Assembly: GCA_030684475.1 (NCBI GenBank)
Contig: JAUXWB010000094.1
Span: 1-46,790 of the forward strand
From: Reyranella sp.
GTDB lineage: Bacteria > Pseudomonadota > Alphaproteobacteria > Reyranellales > Reyranellaceae
Length of the DNA stretch: 46,790 bases
Reading direction: 5' to 3'
Part shown: positions 17,127 to 28,739 of the stretch, in pieces
How positions within the stretch are numbered: position 1 is the first letter of the stretch
How the letters are laid out: each line of letters starts with the position of its first letter
The notes under the pieces: generated by a model
The model's database searches: none
Told to the model about the DNA's origin: nothing
The model's input: only the letters and a program-made list of their open reading frames with translations
Position numbers and translations under genes: made by a program

Positions 17127-17428
17127 GGCGCGGCCGGTGATTCGCGATCCGTCGGAATGCCCGCCGCATAGCGATAGAGCGCAGCGAGGCGATTGACGTA
17201 GGACGCGTCGCTGCGGAGCGCCACGGCGCTTGCCCCGGCGCCCGCTCGGATCAACTGATAGTAACTGCAGAGCCCGGGGCCGCGCTTGTCGAGGAACGCC
17301 ACTGTCTGCAGCGCCCCAGGTTCGAAGGCCGTCAGGATGGCGATCCGGATCGGCGTCACGTTCTCCGTTTCGGCCCGCGCCAGGACGGGCGCAAGCACCA
17401 GAACAAGCAGAAGTCGAACGCGCGCCAT
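17123..17428 (-). CDS. Small secreted hypothetical protein
   Basis: A 101-residue protein I do not recognise. It begins with a clear signal peptide (MARVRLLLVLVLAPVLARA, probable cleavage after residue 19). The mature part of about 82 residues contains one Cys, several Tyr and alternating hydrophobic and charged segments, with no membrane helix. It is a single gene between mltA and katG, overlapping the mltA 3' end by 4 nt. No convincing ribosome binding site precedes the ATG. Periplasmic localisation is inferred from the signal only. Confidence 0.6.
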   Translation of the reverse strand: MARVRLLLVLVLAPVLARAETENVTPIRIAILTAFEPGALQTVAFLDKRGPGLCSYYQLIRAGAGASAVALRSDASYVNRLAALYRYAAGIPTDRESPAAP

Positions 17429-17437
17429 TTAAAGCAA

Positions 17438-17471
17438 CGGGATGCCGAGGGCATGGTTGCCCGGCATCCCG
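17438..17471 (-). terminator. Probable katG transcription terminator
   Basis: A 10-bp perfect stem (CGGGATGCCG at 17438-17447 pairing with 17462-17471) encloses a second inner pairing of GGCA with TGCC. On the katG strand it begins 7 nt after the stop codon and is followed by a moderately T-rich stretch (TTGCTTTAAAT). The short U-run makes it less than ideal as an intrinsic terminator. Confidence 0.65.
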
Positions 17472-17477
17472 CCGCGA

Positions 17478-19781
<2,304 letters not shown>

Positions 19782-19785
19782 TTAT

Positions 19786-19802
19786 ATTAGAATTATTCTA
19801 AA
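19786..19802. promoter_or_regulatory. Irr (ICE)/PerR-type operator between katG and lutA
   Basis: The sequence ATTAGAATTATTCTAAA contains a perfect 7-1-7 palindrome (TTAGAAT, T, ATTCTAA; 19787-19801). It matches the alphaproteobacterial Irr/ICE consensus TTTAGAA-N3-TTCTAAA at all but the first base and also fits the general Fur/PerR 7-1-7 pattern. It lies in an AT-rich pocket of an otherwise GC-rich region, about 100 nt before the katG start and 11-47 nt before the possible lutA starts. Which regulator binds, and the sign of control, cannot be read from sequence. Confidence 0.75.
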
Positions 19803-19848
19803 CAAGGGGTCGTTGCACCCAATTTTGACGGCTGCCATCTTGGTCGCC

Positions 19849-20631
19849 GTGTCTAGGTCGCCGTCCCCCACTGCCCGCCCGCGCCGCGTCGCGCTTTTCG
19901 TCACCTGCCTCGTCGATCTGTTCCGGCCCTCGGTTGGCTTCGCCGCGGTTAAGCTGCTCGAGGAGGCGGGCTGCACGGTCGAGGTGCCGCCGCTGCAGGT
20001 TTGCTGCGGCCAGCCCGCCTACAACAGCGGCGACCGCCAGACGACCCGGGCCATCGCGGCGCAGGTCATCGCGGCCTTCGAAGGTTACGACGCCGTCGTC
20101 GCGCCGTCCGGTTCCTGCGGCGGCATGTTGAGCCATCACTATCCCGGCCTGTTCGAGGACGATCCGGCGATGAAGGTCCGGGCCGAGAGCCTCGCCGGCC
20201 GCAGTTACGAGCTGATGGCATTCCTGGTCGATGTGCTGGGAGTCGAGAAAGTCGCGGCCCGCCATGACGGCACCGTCACCTACCACGATTCCTGCTCCGG
20301 TCTGCGCGAGCTCGGCGTCAAGGACCAGCCGCGCCGGCTGCTCCGGACCGTCCGGGGCCTCTCGGTCCGCGAGATGAAGACACCCGAGGTGTGCTGCGGC
20401 TTCGGTGGCACCTTCTGCGTGAAGTATCCCGAAATATCGAACGCCATGGTTGGCGAAAAATCGGCCGATATTGCCGGGTCAGGCGCCGAGACCCTGCTGG
20501 CCGGCGACCTCGGCTGTCTGATGAACATGGCGGGCAAGCTGCAGCGTGAAGGGAGTCCGGTGCGCGTCCGCCACGTCGCCGAAGTGTTGGCCGGCATGAG
20601 CGACCTCCCGGCGATTGGCGAACCCGGCTGA
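19849..20631 (+). CDS. lutA: LutA-like (Fe-S)-binding oxidoreductase subunit
   Basis: First subunit of a LutABC-type L-lactate utilisation complex, a cysteine-rich-domain protein also related to glycolate oxidase iron-sulfur subunits. About 260 residues. It carries two CCG-type cysteine motifs, VCCGQPAYNSGD near residue 53 and EVCCGFGGTFCVKYP near 183-197, plus PSGSCGGML and TYHDSCSGLREL. The start is uncertain: I chose the GTG at 19849, giving a short leader before RRVALFVTCLVD; a TTG at 19813 is also possible. Its stop overlaps the ATG of lutB by 1 nt. It heads a lutA-lutB-lutC operon. Confidence 0.88.
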   Translation: MSRSPSPTARPRRVALFVTCLVDLFRPSVGFAAVKLLEEAGCTVEVPPLQVCCGQPAYNSGDRQTTRAIAAQVIAAFEGYDAVVAPSGSCGGMLSHHYPGLFEDDPAMKVRAESLAGRSYELMAFLVDVLGVEKVAARHDGTVTYHDSCSGLRELGVKDQPRRLLRTVRGLSVREMKTPEVCCGFGGTFCVKYPEISNAMVGEKSADIAGSGAETLLAGDLGCLMNMAGKLQREGSPVRVRHVAEVLAGMSDLPAIGEPG

Positions 20632-22049
20632 TGGAATCCACCGCCCGCACCTTCAACCAGAATGTCGGCCATGCGCTGGCCGACCCCAATTTGCAGGATT
20701 CGCTTTCCAAGCTGAAAGTCGGGTTCTCGGAACGCCGCCGCCAGGCGGCGGAACGCCTGCCCGAATTCGAAGCCCTGCGCGATTGCGCGCGCGACATCAA
20801 GAACCACGCGCTGGCCAACCTCGATTTCTACCTCGAGGAGTTCGAGCGCAAGGTGCTGGCGCTGGGCGGGCATGTCCATTGGGCGCCCACCGCCGCCGAC
20901 GCGCGGCGCATCATCGGCGAGCTCTGCCAGAGCATGAACGCCCGGACCGTGGCGAAGTCGAAATCGATGGTGGCCGAGGAGATTGCGCTCAACGAGCATC
21001 TCGAGGAGCTGGGCATCGCGCCGATCGAAACCGATCTCGGCGAATACATCATCCAGCTCCGCCACGAGCCGCCCAGCCATATCATCGCCCCGGCTGTCCA
21101 TCTCACCAAGGACCAGGTCGCCGACACGTTTCTCGAGCATCACGCCAAGCTCGGCTTCACCCGGCGACTGACCGAACGCAACGACCTCGTTGCCGAAGCC
21201 CGTCACGTGTTGCGCCAGAAGTTCCTCGACGCCGACGTCGGCCTCACCGGCGCCAACTTCCTGGTCGCCGAGACCGGCTCGTCCATGCTCGTGACGAACG
21301 AGGGCAATGCGGACTTGTCCAACACGCTGCCGAAGATGCACATCGTGCTGGCCAGCATCGAGAAGGTGATCCCCACGCTCGAGGACGCCGCTGTCCTGCT
21401 GCGCGTGCTGGCACGTTCGGCGACGGGCCAGGAGTCGTCGGCCTACACCACGCTCAACACCGGGCCGAAGCGGCCGGGCGATCTCGACGGACCGGAGCAC
21501 TATCACGTCGTCATCCTCGACAACGGCCGCTCGGCCGTGCTCGGCACCGAGATGCAGGAGATTCTGCGCTGTATCCGCTGCGGCGCCTGCATGAACCATT
21601 GCCCGGTCTACGGTGCGATCGGCGGACACGCCTATGGCTGGGTCTATCCCGGACCGCTCGGCGCCGTGCTGACGCCGCAGCTGATCGGCGTCGAGGAGGC
21701 GGGCAACCTGCCCAATGCCTCGACCTTCTGCGGCCGCTGCGAAAGCGTTTGCCCGGTGCGCATCCCGCTGCCCAAGCTGATGCGCCACTGGCGCGAGCGG
21801 GAGTTCGAGCGGCACCTGACGCCGATGGCCGTTCGCCAGGGTTTGGCGCTATGGGGCTTCGTCGCCCGCCGGCCACGCCTCTATCGCCGGCTCACCGCGT
21901 TGGCCAATCGTGTGCTGGCGCTGTTCGGGCGCGCCGAAGGTCGCTTCCACGCGCTGCCGTTGGCCGGCGGCTGGACCCGCTTCCGCGACCTGCCCGCACC
22001 GCCTGCCGGCGGCACGTTCCATACCCAGTGGAAGAAGAGGCCGCCATGA
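20631..22049 (+). CDS. lutB: LutB/LldF-family L-lactate oxidation iron-sulfur protein
   Basis: A 472-residue protein with an N-terminal LUD domain (about 70-295) and a C-terminal pair of 4Fe-4S ferredoxin motifs: CIRCGACMNHCP near 312-323 and CGRCESVCP near 365-373. This is the middle, electron-transferring component of the LutABC lactate dehydrogenase complex. Family signatures such as LNEHLEELGI, ETDLGEYIIQL and LTGANFLVAETGS are present. The ATG overlaps the lutA stop by 1 nt, and the TGA overlaps the ATG of lutC (ATGA), so the three are coupled translationally. Confidence 0.95.
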   Translation: MESTARTFNQNVGHALADPNLQDSLSKLKVGFSERRRQAAERLPEFEALRDCARDIKNHALANLDFYLEEFERKVLALGGHVHWAPTAADARRIIGELCQSMNARTVAKSKSMVAEEIALNEHLEELGIAPIETDLGEYIIQLRHEPPSHIIAPAVHLTKDQVADTFLEHHAKLGFTRRLTERNDLVAEARHVLRQKFLDADVGLTGANFLVAETGSSMLVTNEGNADLSNTLPKMHIVLASIEKVIPTLEDAAVLLRVLARSATGQESSAYTTLNTGPKRPGDLDGPEHYHVVILDNGRSAVLGTEMQEILRCIRCGACMNHCPVYGAIGGHAYGWVYPGPLGAVLTPQLIGVEEAGNLPNASTFCGRCESVCPVRIPLPKLMRHWREREFERHLTPMAVRQGLALWGFVARRPRLYRRLTALANRVLALFGRAEGRFHALPLAGGWTRFRDLPAPPAGGTFHTQWKKRPP

Positions 22050-22732
22050 GCGAGAGGACGGCAACCGCAAGAGCCCAGATCCTGAACGGCATCCGGCGCT
22101 CGCTGCACCGCGGCGAGATCTCGGGCGACCAGCGCGAGGCGGTAGAGGCACGGCTGGCCCAGCCGCCGCGCGGTCCGGCGGTGGCGCGCGCGCAACTCGC
22201 CCAGCCCGAAAAGGTGGCGCTTTTCTGCCAGTGGGCGGAAGCCAACAACGCCACGGTGGCGCGCGTGGCGGCGGCCGACGTGGCGGCCGAGGTCGTGTCG
22301 TATCTGGCACGCAGCAACCTGGCCGCCCGGGCCGTGATGGCACCATCGGCCCAGCTTGCGGACTACGACTGGGCCGGCCAGAAGATGCTGTCTTTGCGCC
22401 GCGGCCGCGGCGAGGCGAACGACCAGGTCTCGATCACCGGCGCTTTCGCCGGCATCGCCGAGACTGGGACGCTCGTCATGGCGTCGGGGCCCGAGCATCC
22501 GGTGACCCTCAATCTGCTGCCCGACACTCACATCGTCGTGGTGCGCGAGGACGACATCGTCGGTGGCTACGAGGACGTCTGGGTGCGGCTGCGCCAGCGC
22601 TTCGGCAAGGATCGCATGCCGCGGACCATCAATACCTTGACCGGACCGTCGCGCACCGGCGACATCGAGCAGACGATCGAGCTGGGCGCCCACGGGCCGC
22701 GCCGCATGCACATCGTCGTCGTGCGGGCATGA
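22046..22732 (+). CDS. lutC: LutC-type lactate utilisation protein (LUD domain)
   Basis: A 228-residue LUD-domain protein, third component of the LutABC complex. Typical segments are SITGAFAGIAETGTLVMASG near residues 128-147, PEHPVTLNLLPDTHIVVV near 148-165, and a C-terminal TGPSRTGDIEQTIELGAHGPR. It begins within the lutB stop codon (ATGA). With lutAB it should allow growth on L-lactate; no dedicated lactate permease or GntR-type regulator is adjacent. A methyltransferase gene follows after 22 nt and may be co-transcribed. Confidence 0.93.
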   Translation: MSERTATARAQILNGIRRSLHRGEISGDQREAVEARLAQPPRGPAVARAQLAQPEKVALFCQWAEANNATVARVAAADVAAEVVSYLARSNLAARAVMAPSAQLADYDWAGQKMLSLRRGRGEANDQVSITGAFAGIAETGTLVMASGPEHPVTLNLLPDTHIVVVREDDIVGGYEDVWVRLRQRFGKDRMPRTINTLTGPSRTGDIEQTIELGAHGPRRMHIVVVRA

Positions 22733-22754
22733 CGGCCGCGCCGAAGGCCCGGCG

Positions 22755-23516
22755 ATGAAGCCAGTCGCCGACGCCCCTCCCGAGCCCCGGGCCGAATTGC
22801 ACGTCGTCGGCACCAGCGTCGGACGCGAGGTCGAGCTGCTGCTCGACCTCCTCGCCGAGCAGGTGGGCCGCCGCGCCCCCCGGGTGCTGCAGGTAGGCTC
22901 CCGCCCTTTGCTCTCGGACCGCAACGAACGCAACTGGCGCGGCCTGATCACCAAGCGCTTCGGCAAGCGTGCACGGTTTGTCGGCCTCGACCTGTTCGAG
23001 GGCGCCAATGTCGATGCCGTGGGCGACATCTGCAGCAGCCCGCGGACGCTCAAGACCAGGCTCGGCGAGGATCCGTTCGACCTGGTGATCTGCTGCCATG
23101 TGCTCGAGCACACCCGTCACCCGGCGCGGGCGGCCGGCAATATCGAGCGCGTCCTGCACCCCGGCGGGCTCGCCTATGTCGCCACACCGTGGTCGCAGGC
23201 GTTTCATGCGACGCCCGACGACTACTGGCGTTTTTCGGTGCGTGGGCTGATGCTGATGTTCGAGCGGCTGGAGATCGTGTCGTCGTTCTACAGCGGCGGC
23301 GATGTCGGGCTCGATGTCGCCTACCGGGTGATGCGTGACGGACGGCCCGAGCTCGATCCCCGCGCGGGTGCCGTCGAGCAGGGGCTGTTCCAGATCGTGC
23401 TCGACCATGAGGACAATCGCGCCGTGCTGGCCCGCCAGGCCACCGAGCGGCTGCCGGTGTCGCGGACCTACCTGCCGACCCTATTCGTGAACATCGTCGG
23501 CCGCCGTCGGGTCTAG
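22755..23516 (+). CDS. Methyltransferase type 11-like protein
   Basis: A 253-residue protein with a SAM-dependent methyltransferase fold. The motif I region is VLQVGSRPLLSD near residues 44-55, less glycine-rich than usual; RFVGLDLFEGANVDAVGDI provides motif II. FDLVICCHVLEHTRHP near 111-126 is the typical type 11 motif, and VLHPGGLAYVATPW follows. The substrate is unknown; the group includes enzymes acting on lipids, glycans and quinones. It follows lutC closely but has no obvious link to lactate use. A strong hairpin lies 16 nt after its stop. Confidence 0.8.
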   Translation: MKPVADAPPEPRAELHVVGTSVGREVELLLDLLAEQVGRRAPRVLQVGSRPLLSDRNERNWRGLITKRFGKRARFVGLDLFEGANVDAVGDICSSPRTLKTRLGEDPFDLVICCHVLEHTRHPARAAGNIERVLHPGGLAYVATPWSQAFHATPDDYWRFSVRGLMLMFERLEIVSSFYSGGDVGLDVAYRVMRDGRPELDPRAGAVEQGLFQIVLDHEDNRAVLARQATERLPVSRTYLPTLFVNIVGRRRV

Positions 23517-23532
23517 ACGGCCACACAAATGA

Positions 23533-23558
23533 AAAGAGCGGGCTTTCGCCCGCTCTTT
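23533..23558. terminator. Bidirectional intrinsic terminator
   Basis: A perfect 11-bp stem (AAAGAGCGGGC with its complement) closed by a TTTC loop. It is flanked by A residues on the left and T residues on the right, so it works in both directions. It lies between the convergent methyltransferase and porin genes and probably ends both transcripts. Confidence 0.92.
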
Positions 23559-23582
23559 CCGATTTGTTGGACGGGCTTCGAT

Positions 23583-24983
23583 CTAGAAGCGGACGTCCAT
23601 GCCCATGAGAATCGCCCAGGTATTACCCGTGACGGCGTTCGAAGGCCCGCTCTGGTTGTTGAGAAGCGCACCGCCTGTCAACTTCACGCCCGGTCCAAGC
23701 GCATAGTTGGCGCCCAGCTCGAACTTGTTGGCGGTTTCCGCGCCGAACGCCAAGGCGAACGGACCGCTGAAGACCGTGCTGTTGACGCCGGGCGTACCGG
23801 TGAAGGTACCCGCCGCGCCGCCCGAACCGTTGAAGGTCGCAGCGTTGGTGCCCACCGCAAGCGACTGAACGGTGTTCGAACCGTTACCGTTCGAGTTGGT
23901 CGCACCCTGCCACTGGAACGATACCTGCCACGGGCCGGTCGCGTACATGATACCCGCCGAAGCGAAACGGGTCGCATTGTCGACGCCGGTGTAGTAGTTC
24001 GAGCCCATGGCTTGGTTGTCGTAGCCGATCGAGCCACCGATGGTGATGCCCTTGTAGCCGAACTGCAAACCGGCAACCCACATCACCCAGTCGCTAAGGT
24101 TCGAACCGGTGATCTGGTTCGCAGAGGCCGCGAGCGGAAGGTAGCCCGGAACGAACTGCGCATAGGCCCACGAACCATAGGCGGCGACCGTGACGTCACC
24201 GAACTTGTTCAGGTAGTTGGCGCCGATGTCGATGCCGTTCTGCCAAGCGTAGTCGTTGGTGGTGCAGTTCGAGATGTTCACCGCGCCGGCGAAGCCGCAA
24301 GCGCCGAAGCCTCCCGAGCCGAGGGCAGCGACGCCGCCGGCCAGACCCGTCGAGCCGAAATAGCCGCCGGCGCTGGGAGCGTTGATCTTAGGCGTATAAC
24401 CGACACCGATCTGCAGGCCCTGGAAGCGGGGCGTGAAGTAGTTGATGCGCTGCGTGTCCTGCCACGCCGCCGTGTTGGTCTGCGTGGTGGTGTGGAAAGC
24501 CGCCTTGTTGGTGCCGAAAGACAGCGAATTGCCGACGTTGTGGTTGTGCTGAATGGCACCGAAGCCAATCAGCGCCGACGGCGCGCCGTAATACATACGG
24601 TAGGAAGCGGCATCGCGCGAGCCGATTTCGACGCGGCCCCAGTCGCCGAAGGCGAACAGGAAGGCTTCGTCGATGGTGCCCACCGAGCCGGTCCCGCCAG
24701 CGTTCGGGTTCCAGGCTTCGAGTTCGACGTTCACGCCGACCGAAGTGCCATTGTCCAGCTTCGTTTGGCCAACGAAATGGATTTCGCCTTCCTGCATGAA
24801 GAACAGGCCCTTGTAGCTCGTGAAGGTGCCGTTCGTCGCGTAGGACGAGCTGACGTTGCCTGCGACAGCGTAGAAGGTGTAGTAGCCGCCCACGCCGACC
24901 TTGATCGGATCGGCAGCCATGGCCGGAGCGGCCATCAGCCCACCGACGACCAAGGCGGTCGAGCCCAGTAGAAGCTTCTTCAT
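23583..24983 (-). CDS. Gram-negative outer-membrane porin
   Basis: A 466-residue porin with a clear signal peptide (MKKLLLGSTALVVGGLMAAP, cleavage after AMA near residue 23). The mature chain of alternating, Gly/Ala/Asn/Tyr-rich strands opens with DPIKVGVGGYYTFYAV and ends with WAILMGMDVRF, a C-terminal aromatic residue as expected for outer-membrane barrels. It matches the Porin_4-type general diffusion porins of alphaproteobacteria. The ATG at 24983 has a GAGGGAGAA ribosome binding site; the longer frame to 25064 is leader sequence. A 12-bp palindrome lies 29 nt upstream. High expression is likely given the strong signals. Confidence 0.93.
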   Translation of the reverse strand: MKKLLLGSTALVVGGLMAAPAMAADPIKVGVGGYYTFYAVAGNVSSSYATNGTFTSYKGLFFMQEGEIHFVGQTKLDNGTSVGVNVELEAWNPNAGGTGSVGTIDEAFLFAFGDWGRVEIGSRDAASYRMYYGAPSALIGFGAIQHNHNVGNSLSFGTNKAAFHTTTQTNTAAWQDTQRINYFTPRFQGLQIGVGYTPKINAPSAGGYFGSTGLAGGVAALGSGGFGACGFAGAVNISNCTTNDYAWQNGIDIGANYLNKFGDVTVAAYGSWAYAQFVPGYLPLAASANQITGSNLSDWVMWVAGLQFGYKGITIGGSIGYDNQAMGSNYYTGVDNATRFASAGIMYATGPWQVSFQWQGATNSNGNGSNTVQSLAVGTNAATFNGSGGAAGTFTGTPGVNSTVFSGPFALAFGAETANKFELGANYALGPGVKLTGGALLNNQSGPSNAVTGNTWAILMGMDVRF

Positions 24984-25011
24984 CGTTCTCCCTCTCTCAT
25001 TGATCAGAGAC

Positions 25012-25023
25012 TGGTACGTACCA
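25012..25023. promoter_or_regulatory. 12-bp palindrome in the porin leader (possible operator)
   Basis: TGGTACGTACCA is a perfect palindrome lying 29 nt upstream of the porin ATG, on the promoter side of its ribosome binding site. It could be an operator or a short RNA hairpin; no known family motif was assigned. Confidence 0.3.
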
Positions 25024-25131
25024 AAAGGCCTGTCCGACCAGCGGGGTGTGGAAGTCAAACTCAACGACTACTCACGGCCCCGCCAATGTGGCCCGGGTAA
25101 TAGAACACAGGCCCAAAAGAAGGGTCAAGAA

Positions 25132-25266
25132 ATGGTCGCGATGTTGCCTGATTCTTCCCTGGACCTGTGGCGTCTTTGTCACAATTTCGGACTCACCTCG
25201 AACGAAGCCTTGGCCAAGCTACAGCATTTAGTCATGCTTGGATGTGCCCTTGAGTTCATTAATTAA
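25132..25266 (+). CDS. Possible 44-residue small protein
   Basis: This tentative reading frame lies in the 452-nt gap between the porin and the DUF3576 gene. The predicted peptide is Leu-rich with an amphipathic stretch (DLWRLCHNF, NEALAKLQHLVMLGCA) and no signal peptide. A GGGTCAAGA sequence precedes the ATG, which is a weak ribosome binding site. Base composition here is less GC-rich than in neighbouring genes and codon use is not strongly coding-like. The rest of this gap holds the porin promoter region and nothing else I can identify. Confidence 0.22.
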   Translation: MVAMLPDSSLDLWRLCHNFGLTSNEALAKLQHLVMLGCALEFIN

Positions 25267-25435
25267 ACCAACAGAATTGATGGTCTTTTGTGGAAACTAA
25301 CTGCCGGCCGCTTGAAGTCGCGAGGGCGCGCGTTTATGGTCATATTGCCCTCTCGCCTGTCCATCCGGGCGCGCGTCTCGCTGTGTGCGGGCAATATCTG
25401 GTAGAATTCTTCGTCAAATCGACAAGGGCGCCAAC

Positions 25436-25999
25436 ATGTCGGGCTCATCCACTCCCCTTCGCCTTCTGGTCGTTCTGGCCTGCACTCTGACGCTCGGGCT
25501 TGCTGGTTGCGGCGGCAACAACGTCACCGAACGGCGGAGCGGCCAAGCCGGCGACCGCGACAAGCGCGACCTGAACCAGGGCCTAGCCGCCGGCACTCAG
25601 GAGCCGGGCAGCCTGTTCGGGCCGGGCGGCCTGTTCGGCTCCAAGGCCGAAAAGAAGGACGACACCGGCACCGGCGTGGCCGTGAACGCCTACCTGTGGC
25701 GGGCCTCGCTCGACACCATCAACTTCATCCCGCTCGTCTCGGCCGATCCGTTCGGCGGAGTCATCATCACCGACTGGTACACGCCGGCCGAAACGCCCAA
25801 CGAGCGCATGAAGGTCCAGGTCACCATCCTCGACCGCGAACTGCGCGCCGACGGTGTGCGGGTCTCGGTGTTCAAGCAGCAGACCGCGCCCAGGGGCGGC
25901 AACTGGGTCGACGCCCAGGTCGATCCACGCACCCATATCGACATCGAGAACGCCATCCTGACCCGCGCGCGCCAGCTTCGTATCGCAGGCGGCTCCTGA
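25436..25999 (+). CDS. DUF3576 domain lipoprotein
   Basis: A 187-residue lipoprotein. The lipobox LAGC ends at Cys25 after a hydrophobic signal. A charged linker (about 30-80) precedes the DUF3576 domain, recognisable from VNAYLWRASLDTINFIPLVS near 83-102, DPFGGVIITDWYTP and ERMKVQVTILDRELRADGV. The family is an alphaproteobacterial marker found beside leuS and holA, and its function is not established. Its periplasmic face and the neighbourhood suggest an outer-membrane or LPS-assembly-related role, but that is inference. It precedes leuS by about 100 nt on the same strand. Confidence 0.9.
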   Translation: MSGSSTPLRLLVVLACTLTLGLAGCGGNNVTERRSGQAGDRDKRDLNQGLAAGTQEPGSLFGPGGLFGSKAEKKDDTGTGVAVNAYLWRASLDTINFIPLVSADPFGGVIITDWYTPAETPNERMKVQVTILDRELRADGVRVSVFKQQTAPRGGNWVDAQVDPRTHIDIENAILTRARQLRIAGGS

Positions 26000-26100
26000 C
26001 GGCCTCATCACACCACCAAAACTTGACGTGAGAGGCCGTAGCGGGCATCCGCTGCGGCCTCAGTCTTTTCCGGGATCCCGCTCTCTGTAGGAAGTAGGCC

Positions 26101-28713
26101 GTGTCGACGCCCACCGCCCCCATCGCGCGCTACAATTTTCACGAAACCGAAGCCAGGTGGCAGAAGGTCTGGGACGAGCGCCAGACCTTCCGCGCCGTCA
26201 TGGATCGCGACGCCTCGGGACGAACCCGGCCGAAATACTACGTGCTGGAGATGTTCCCCTATCCGTCGGGGCGCATCCACATGGGCCACGTGCGCAACTA
26301 CACGCAGGGCGACGTGATCGCGCGCTACAAGCGCGCCCGGGGCTTCAACGTCCTGCATCCCATGGGCTGGGACGCCTTCGGCCTGCCGGCCGAGAACGCC
26401 GCCATGGAGAAGAAGGTCCACCCCAAGAAGTGGACCTACGAGAACATCGCCGCCATGAAGGCGCAGCTCAAATCGATGGGCCTGTCGCTCGACTGGAGCC
26501 GCGAACTCGCGACCTGCGATCCCAGCTACTACCGCCACCAGCAGAAGATGTTCCTCGACTTCTGGAGGGCGGGGCTCGCCTACCGCAAGGAAGCCTGGGT
26601 CAACTGGGATCCCGTCGACAACACCGTGCTGGCCAACGAGCAGGTGATCGAAGGCAAGGGCTGGCGCACCGGCGCCCCCGTGGAGCGGCGCAAGCTCACG
26701 CAGTGGAACCTCAAGATCACGCACTTCGCCGATGAAATGCTGGAGCGTCTCGACACGCTGAAGCGCTGGCCGGAGAAGGTGCGCCTGATGCAGGCGAATT
26801 GGATCGGCAAGAGCCGCGGCGCCCGCGTGTTCTGGGATCTCACCGATGCTTCGGGGGCGAATCGCGGAAAACTGGAGATCTTCACCACGCGCCCCGACAC
26901 GCTCTACGGCGCCTCGTTCGCGGCCCTCTCGCCCGAGCATCCGCTCGTCGCGGAACTCGCGGAGAGCGATCCCGGCTTGAAGCGCTTCGTCGCGGAGTGC
27001 CGCAAGACCGGCACGGCGGCGGCCGAAATCGAGACCGCCGAAAAGACCGGCTACAAGCTGCCGCTGCTCGCCAAACATCCGCTGGTCCCGGGCATGACCA
27101 TGCCGGTCTATGCCGCCAACTTCGTGCTGATGGAATACGGCACCGGCGCCATCTTCGGCTGCCCCGGCCACGACGAGCGCGACCATGAGTTCGCCACCAA
27201 GTACGGCCTGCCGATCCTGGCCGTGGTGGCGCCGGCCGATGCCGACCCGAAGAGTTTCAGCGTGGCCCAAGCGCCGTTCGTCGAGGACGGCGTCATCATC
27301 AACTCCGACTTCCTGGATGGCCTCAGCGTCGAAGACGCCAAGGCCAGGGTGATCGCCCGCCTCGAGGAGATGGGCGTCGGCAAGGGCACCACGCAATACC
27401 GCCTGCGCGACTGGCTGGTCTCGCGCCAGCGCTACTGGGGCTGCCCCATCCCGGCGATCCATTGCGACAAATGCGGCGTCGTGCCGGTGCCCGACAAGGA
27501 TCTGCCGGTCCAGCTTCCCGACGACGTCACCTTCGACCGGCCGGGCAATCCGCTCGACCGCCATCCGACCTGGAAGCACGTCGCCTGCCCCAAGTGCGGG
27601 GCCGCGGCGCGGCGCGAGACCGACACCTTCGACACCTTCATCGATTCGAGCTGGTACTTCGACCGGTTTACGTCACCAGGAGTGGAAAAAGCGCCGTTCG
27701 ATCGTGAGGAGAATCAGTACTGGATGCCAGTCGACCAGTATATCGGCGGCGTCGAGCACGCGATCCTGCATCTGCTCTATTCGCGCTTCTGGACGCGGGC
27801 CATGCGCGAGGTCCAGATGACCAGCCGCGACGAGCCGTTCGACGGTCTGTTCACCCAGGGCATGGTCTGCCACGAGACCTACAAGTCGAGCGACGGCCAG
27901 TGGCTGCTGCCCGAAGAAGTGATCCGCGACGGCAACAAGGTCGTGCGTGCCTCCGATAAGAGTCCGGTCGAGGTCGGACGTTCGGAGAAGATGTCCAAGT
28001 CGAAGAAGAACGTCGTCGACCCCGACCAGATCATCCACGATTACGGTGCCGACACCGCGCGCTGGTTCATGCTCTCGGACAGCCCGCCGGAGCGCGATCT
28101 CGAATGGACCGAGGCGGGCGTCACCGGCGCCTGGCGCTTCCAGCAGCGCCTGTTCCGCATCGCCACGACGGCGCTCGAGCAGGTCCCGCCGGCCGGCACG
28201 CCGAAGCCCGCGTCGTTCTCCGCCTCCGCGATCGCTCTTCGCCGCGCGGCCCACAAGGCCATCGCCGGCCTGTCGGGCGACATCGAGGCCTTTCACTTCA
28301 ACAAGGCCGTGGCGCGACTCTACGAACTGGCCAACAGCATCGATTCGGCAGAAACCGGGGACGACTCGGCGAAATGGGCACTGCGCGAGGCTTTGGAAAT
28401 CTTCGTGCGGCTGATCGGCCCGATGACGCCGCATCTCGCCGAGGAGCTGTGGCAGGCGCTCGGATATCGCTCGCTGCTGGCCGATACGCCGTGGCCGCTG
28501 CCTGAGGATGCCTTGCTGGTCGACGACACGGTGACGGTCGCGGTACAGCTTAACGGCAAACTGCGCGGCACCATCGCGTTGCCCAAGGACACGTCCAAGG
28601 AGGTGGCCGAGAAGGCCGCCTTCACTCTGCCCGAACTCGTGCGCGGGCTGGAGGGCCGGACGCCCAAGCGGGTGATCGTGGTGCCCAACAGGATCGTGAA
28701 CGTCGTGGTGTAA
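26101..28713 (+). CDS. leuS: Leucyl-tRNA synthetase
   Basis: Class I leucyl-tRNA synthetase, 870 residues, normal bacterial length. The ATP-binding HIGH-type motif is HMGH at residues 60-63 within [15 protein letters not shown]. The connective editing domain includes [10 protein letters not shown] and the conserved [17 protein letters not shown]. The WGCPIP region and a zinc-like CDKCG...CPKCG pair are present, and KMSKS is at 630-634. The gene begins with GTG. It is followed closely by a 66-residue protein gene and holA, forming one likely transcript. Confidence 0.97.
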   Translation: MSTPTAPIARYNFHETEARWQKVWDERQTFRAVMDRDASGRTRPKYYVLEMFPYPSGRIHMGHVRNYTQGDVIARYKRARGFNVLHPMGWDAFGLPAENAAMEKKVHPKKWTYENIAAMKAQLKSMGLSLDWSRELATCDPSYYRHQQKMFLDFWRAGLAYRKEAWVNWDPVDNTVLANEQVIEGKGWRTGAPVERRKLTQWNLKITHFADEMLERLDTLKRWPEKVRLMQANWIGKSRGARVFWDLTDASGANRGKLEIFTTRPDTLYGASFAALSPEHPLVAELAESDPGLKRFVAECRKTGTAAAEIETAEKTGYKLPLLAKHPLVPGMTMPVYAANFVLMEYGTGAIFGCPGHDERDHEFATKYGLPILAVVAPADADPKSFSVAQAPFVEDGVIINSDFLDGLSVEDAKARVIARLEEMGVGKGTTQYRLRDWLVSRQRYWGCPIPAIHCDKCGVVPVPDKDLPVQLPDDVTFDRPGNPLDRHPTWKHVACPKCGAAARRETDTFDTFIDSSWYFDRFTSPGVEKAPFDREENQYWMPVDQYIGGVEHAILHLLYSRFWTRAMREVQMTSRDEPFDGLFTQGMVCHETYKSSDGQWLLPEEVIRDGNKVVRASDKSPVEVGRSEKMSKSKKNVVDPDQIIHDYGADTARWFMLSDSPPERDLEWTEAGVTGAWRFQQRLFRIATTALEQVPPAGTPKPASFSASAIALRRAAHKAIAGLSGDIEAFHFNKAVARLYELANSIDSAETGDDSAKWALREALEIFVRLIGPMTPHLAEELWQALGYRSLLADTPWPLPEDALLVDDTVTVAVQLNGKLRGTIALPKDTSKEVAEKAAFTLPELVRGLEGRTPKRVIVVPNRIVNVVV

Positions 28714-28739
28714 ACACCCCCATCGAGGAGACCGTCGCC

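Noticed and set aside
23529-24971. 480-codon frame opposite the porin
   Set aside because: The minus-strand porin has a signal peptide, ribosome binding site and barrel pattern; the opposite frame has none.
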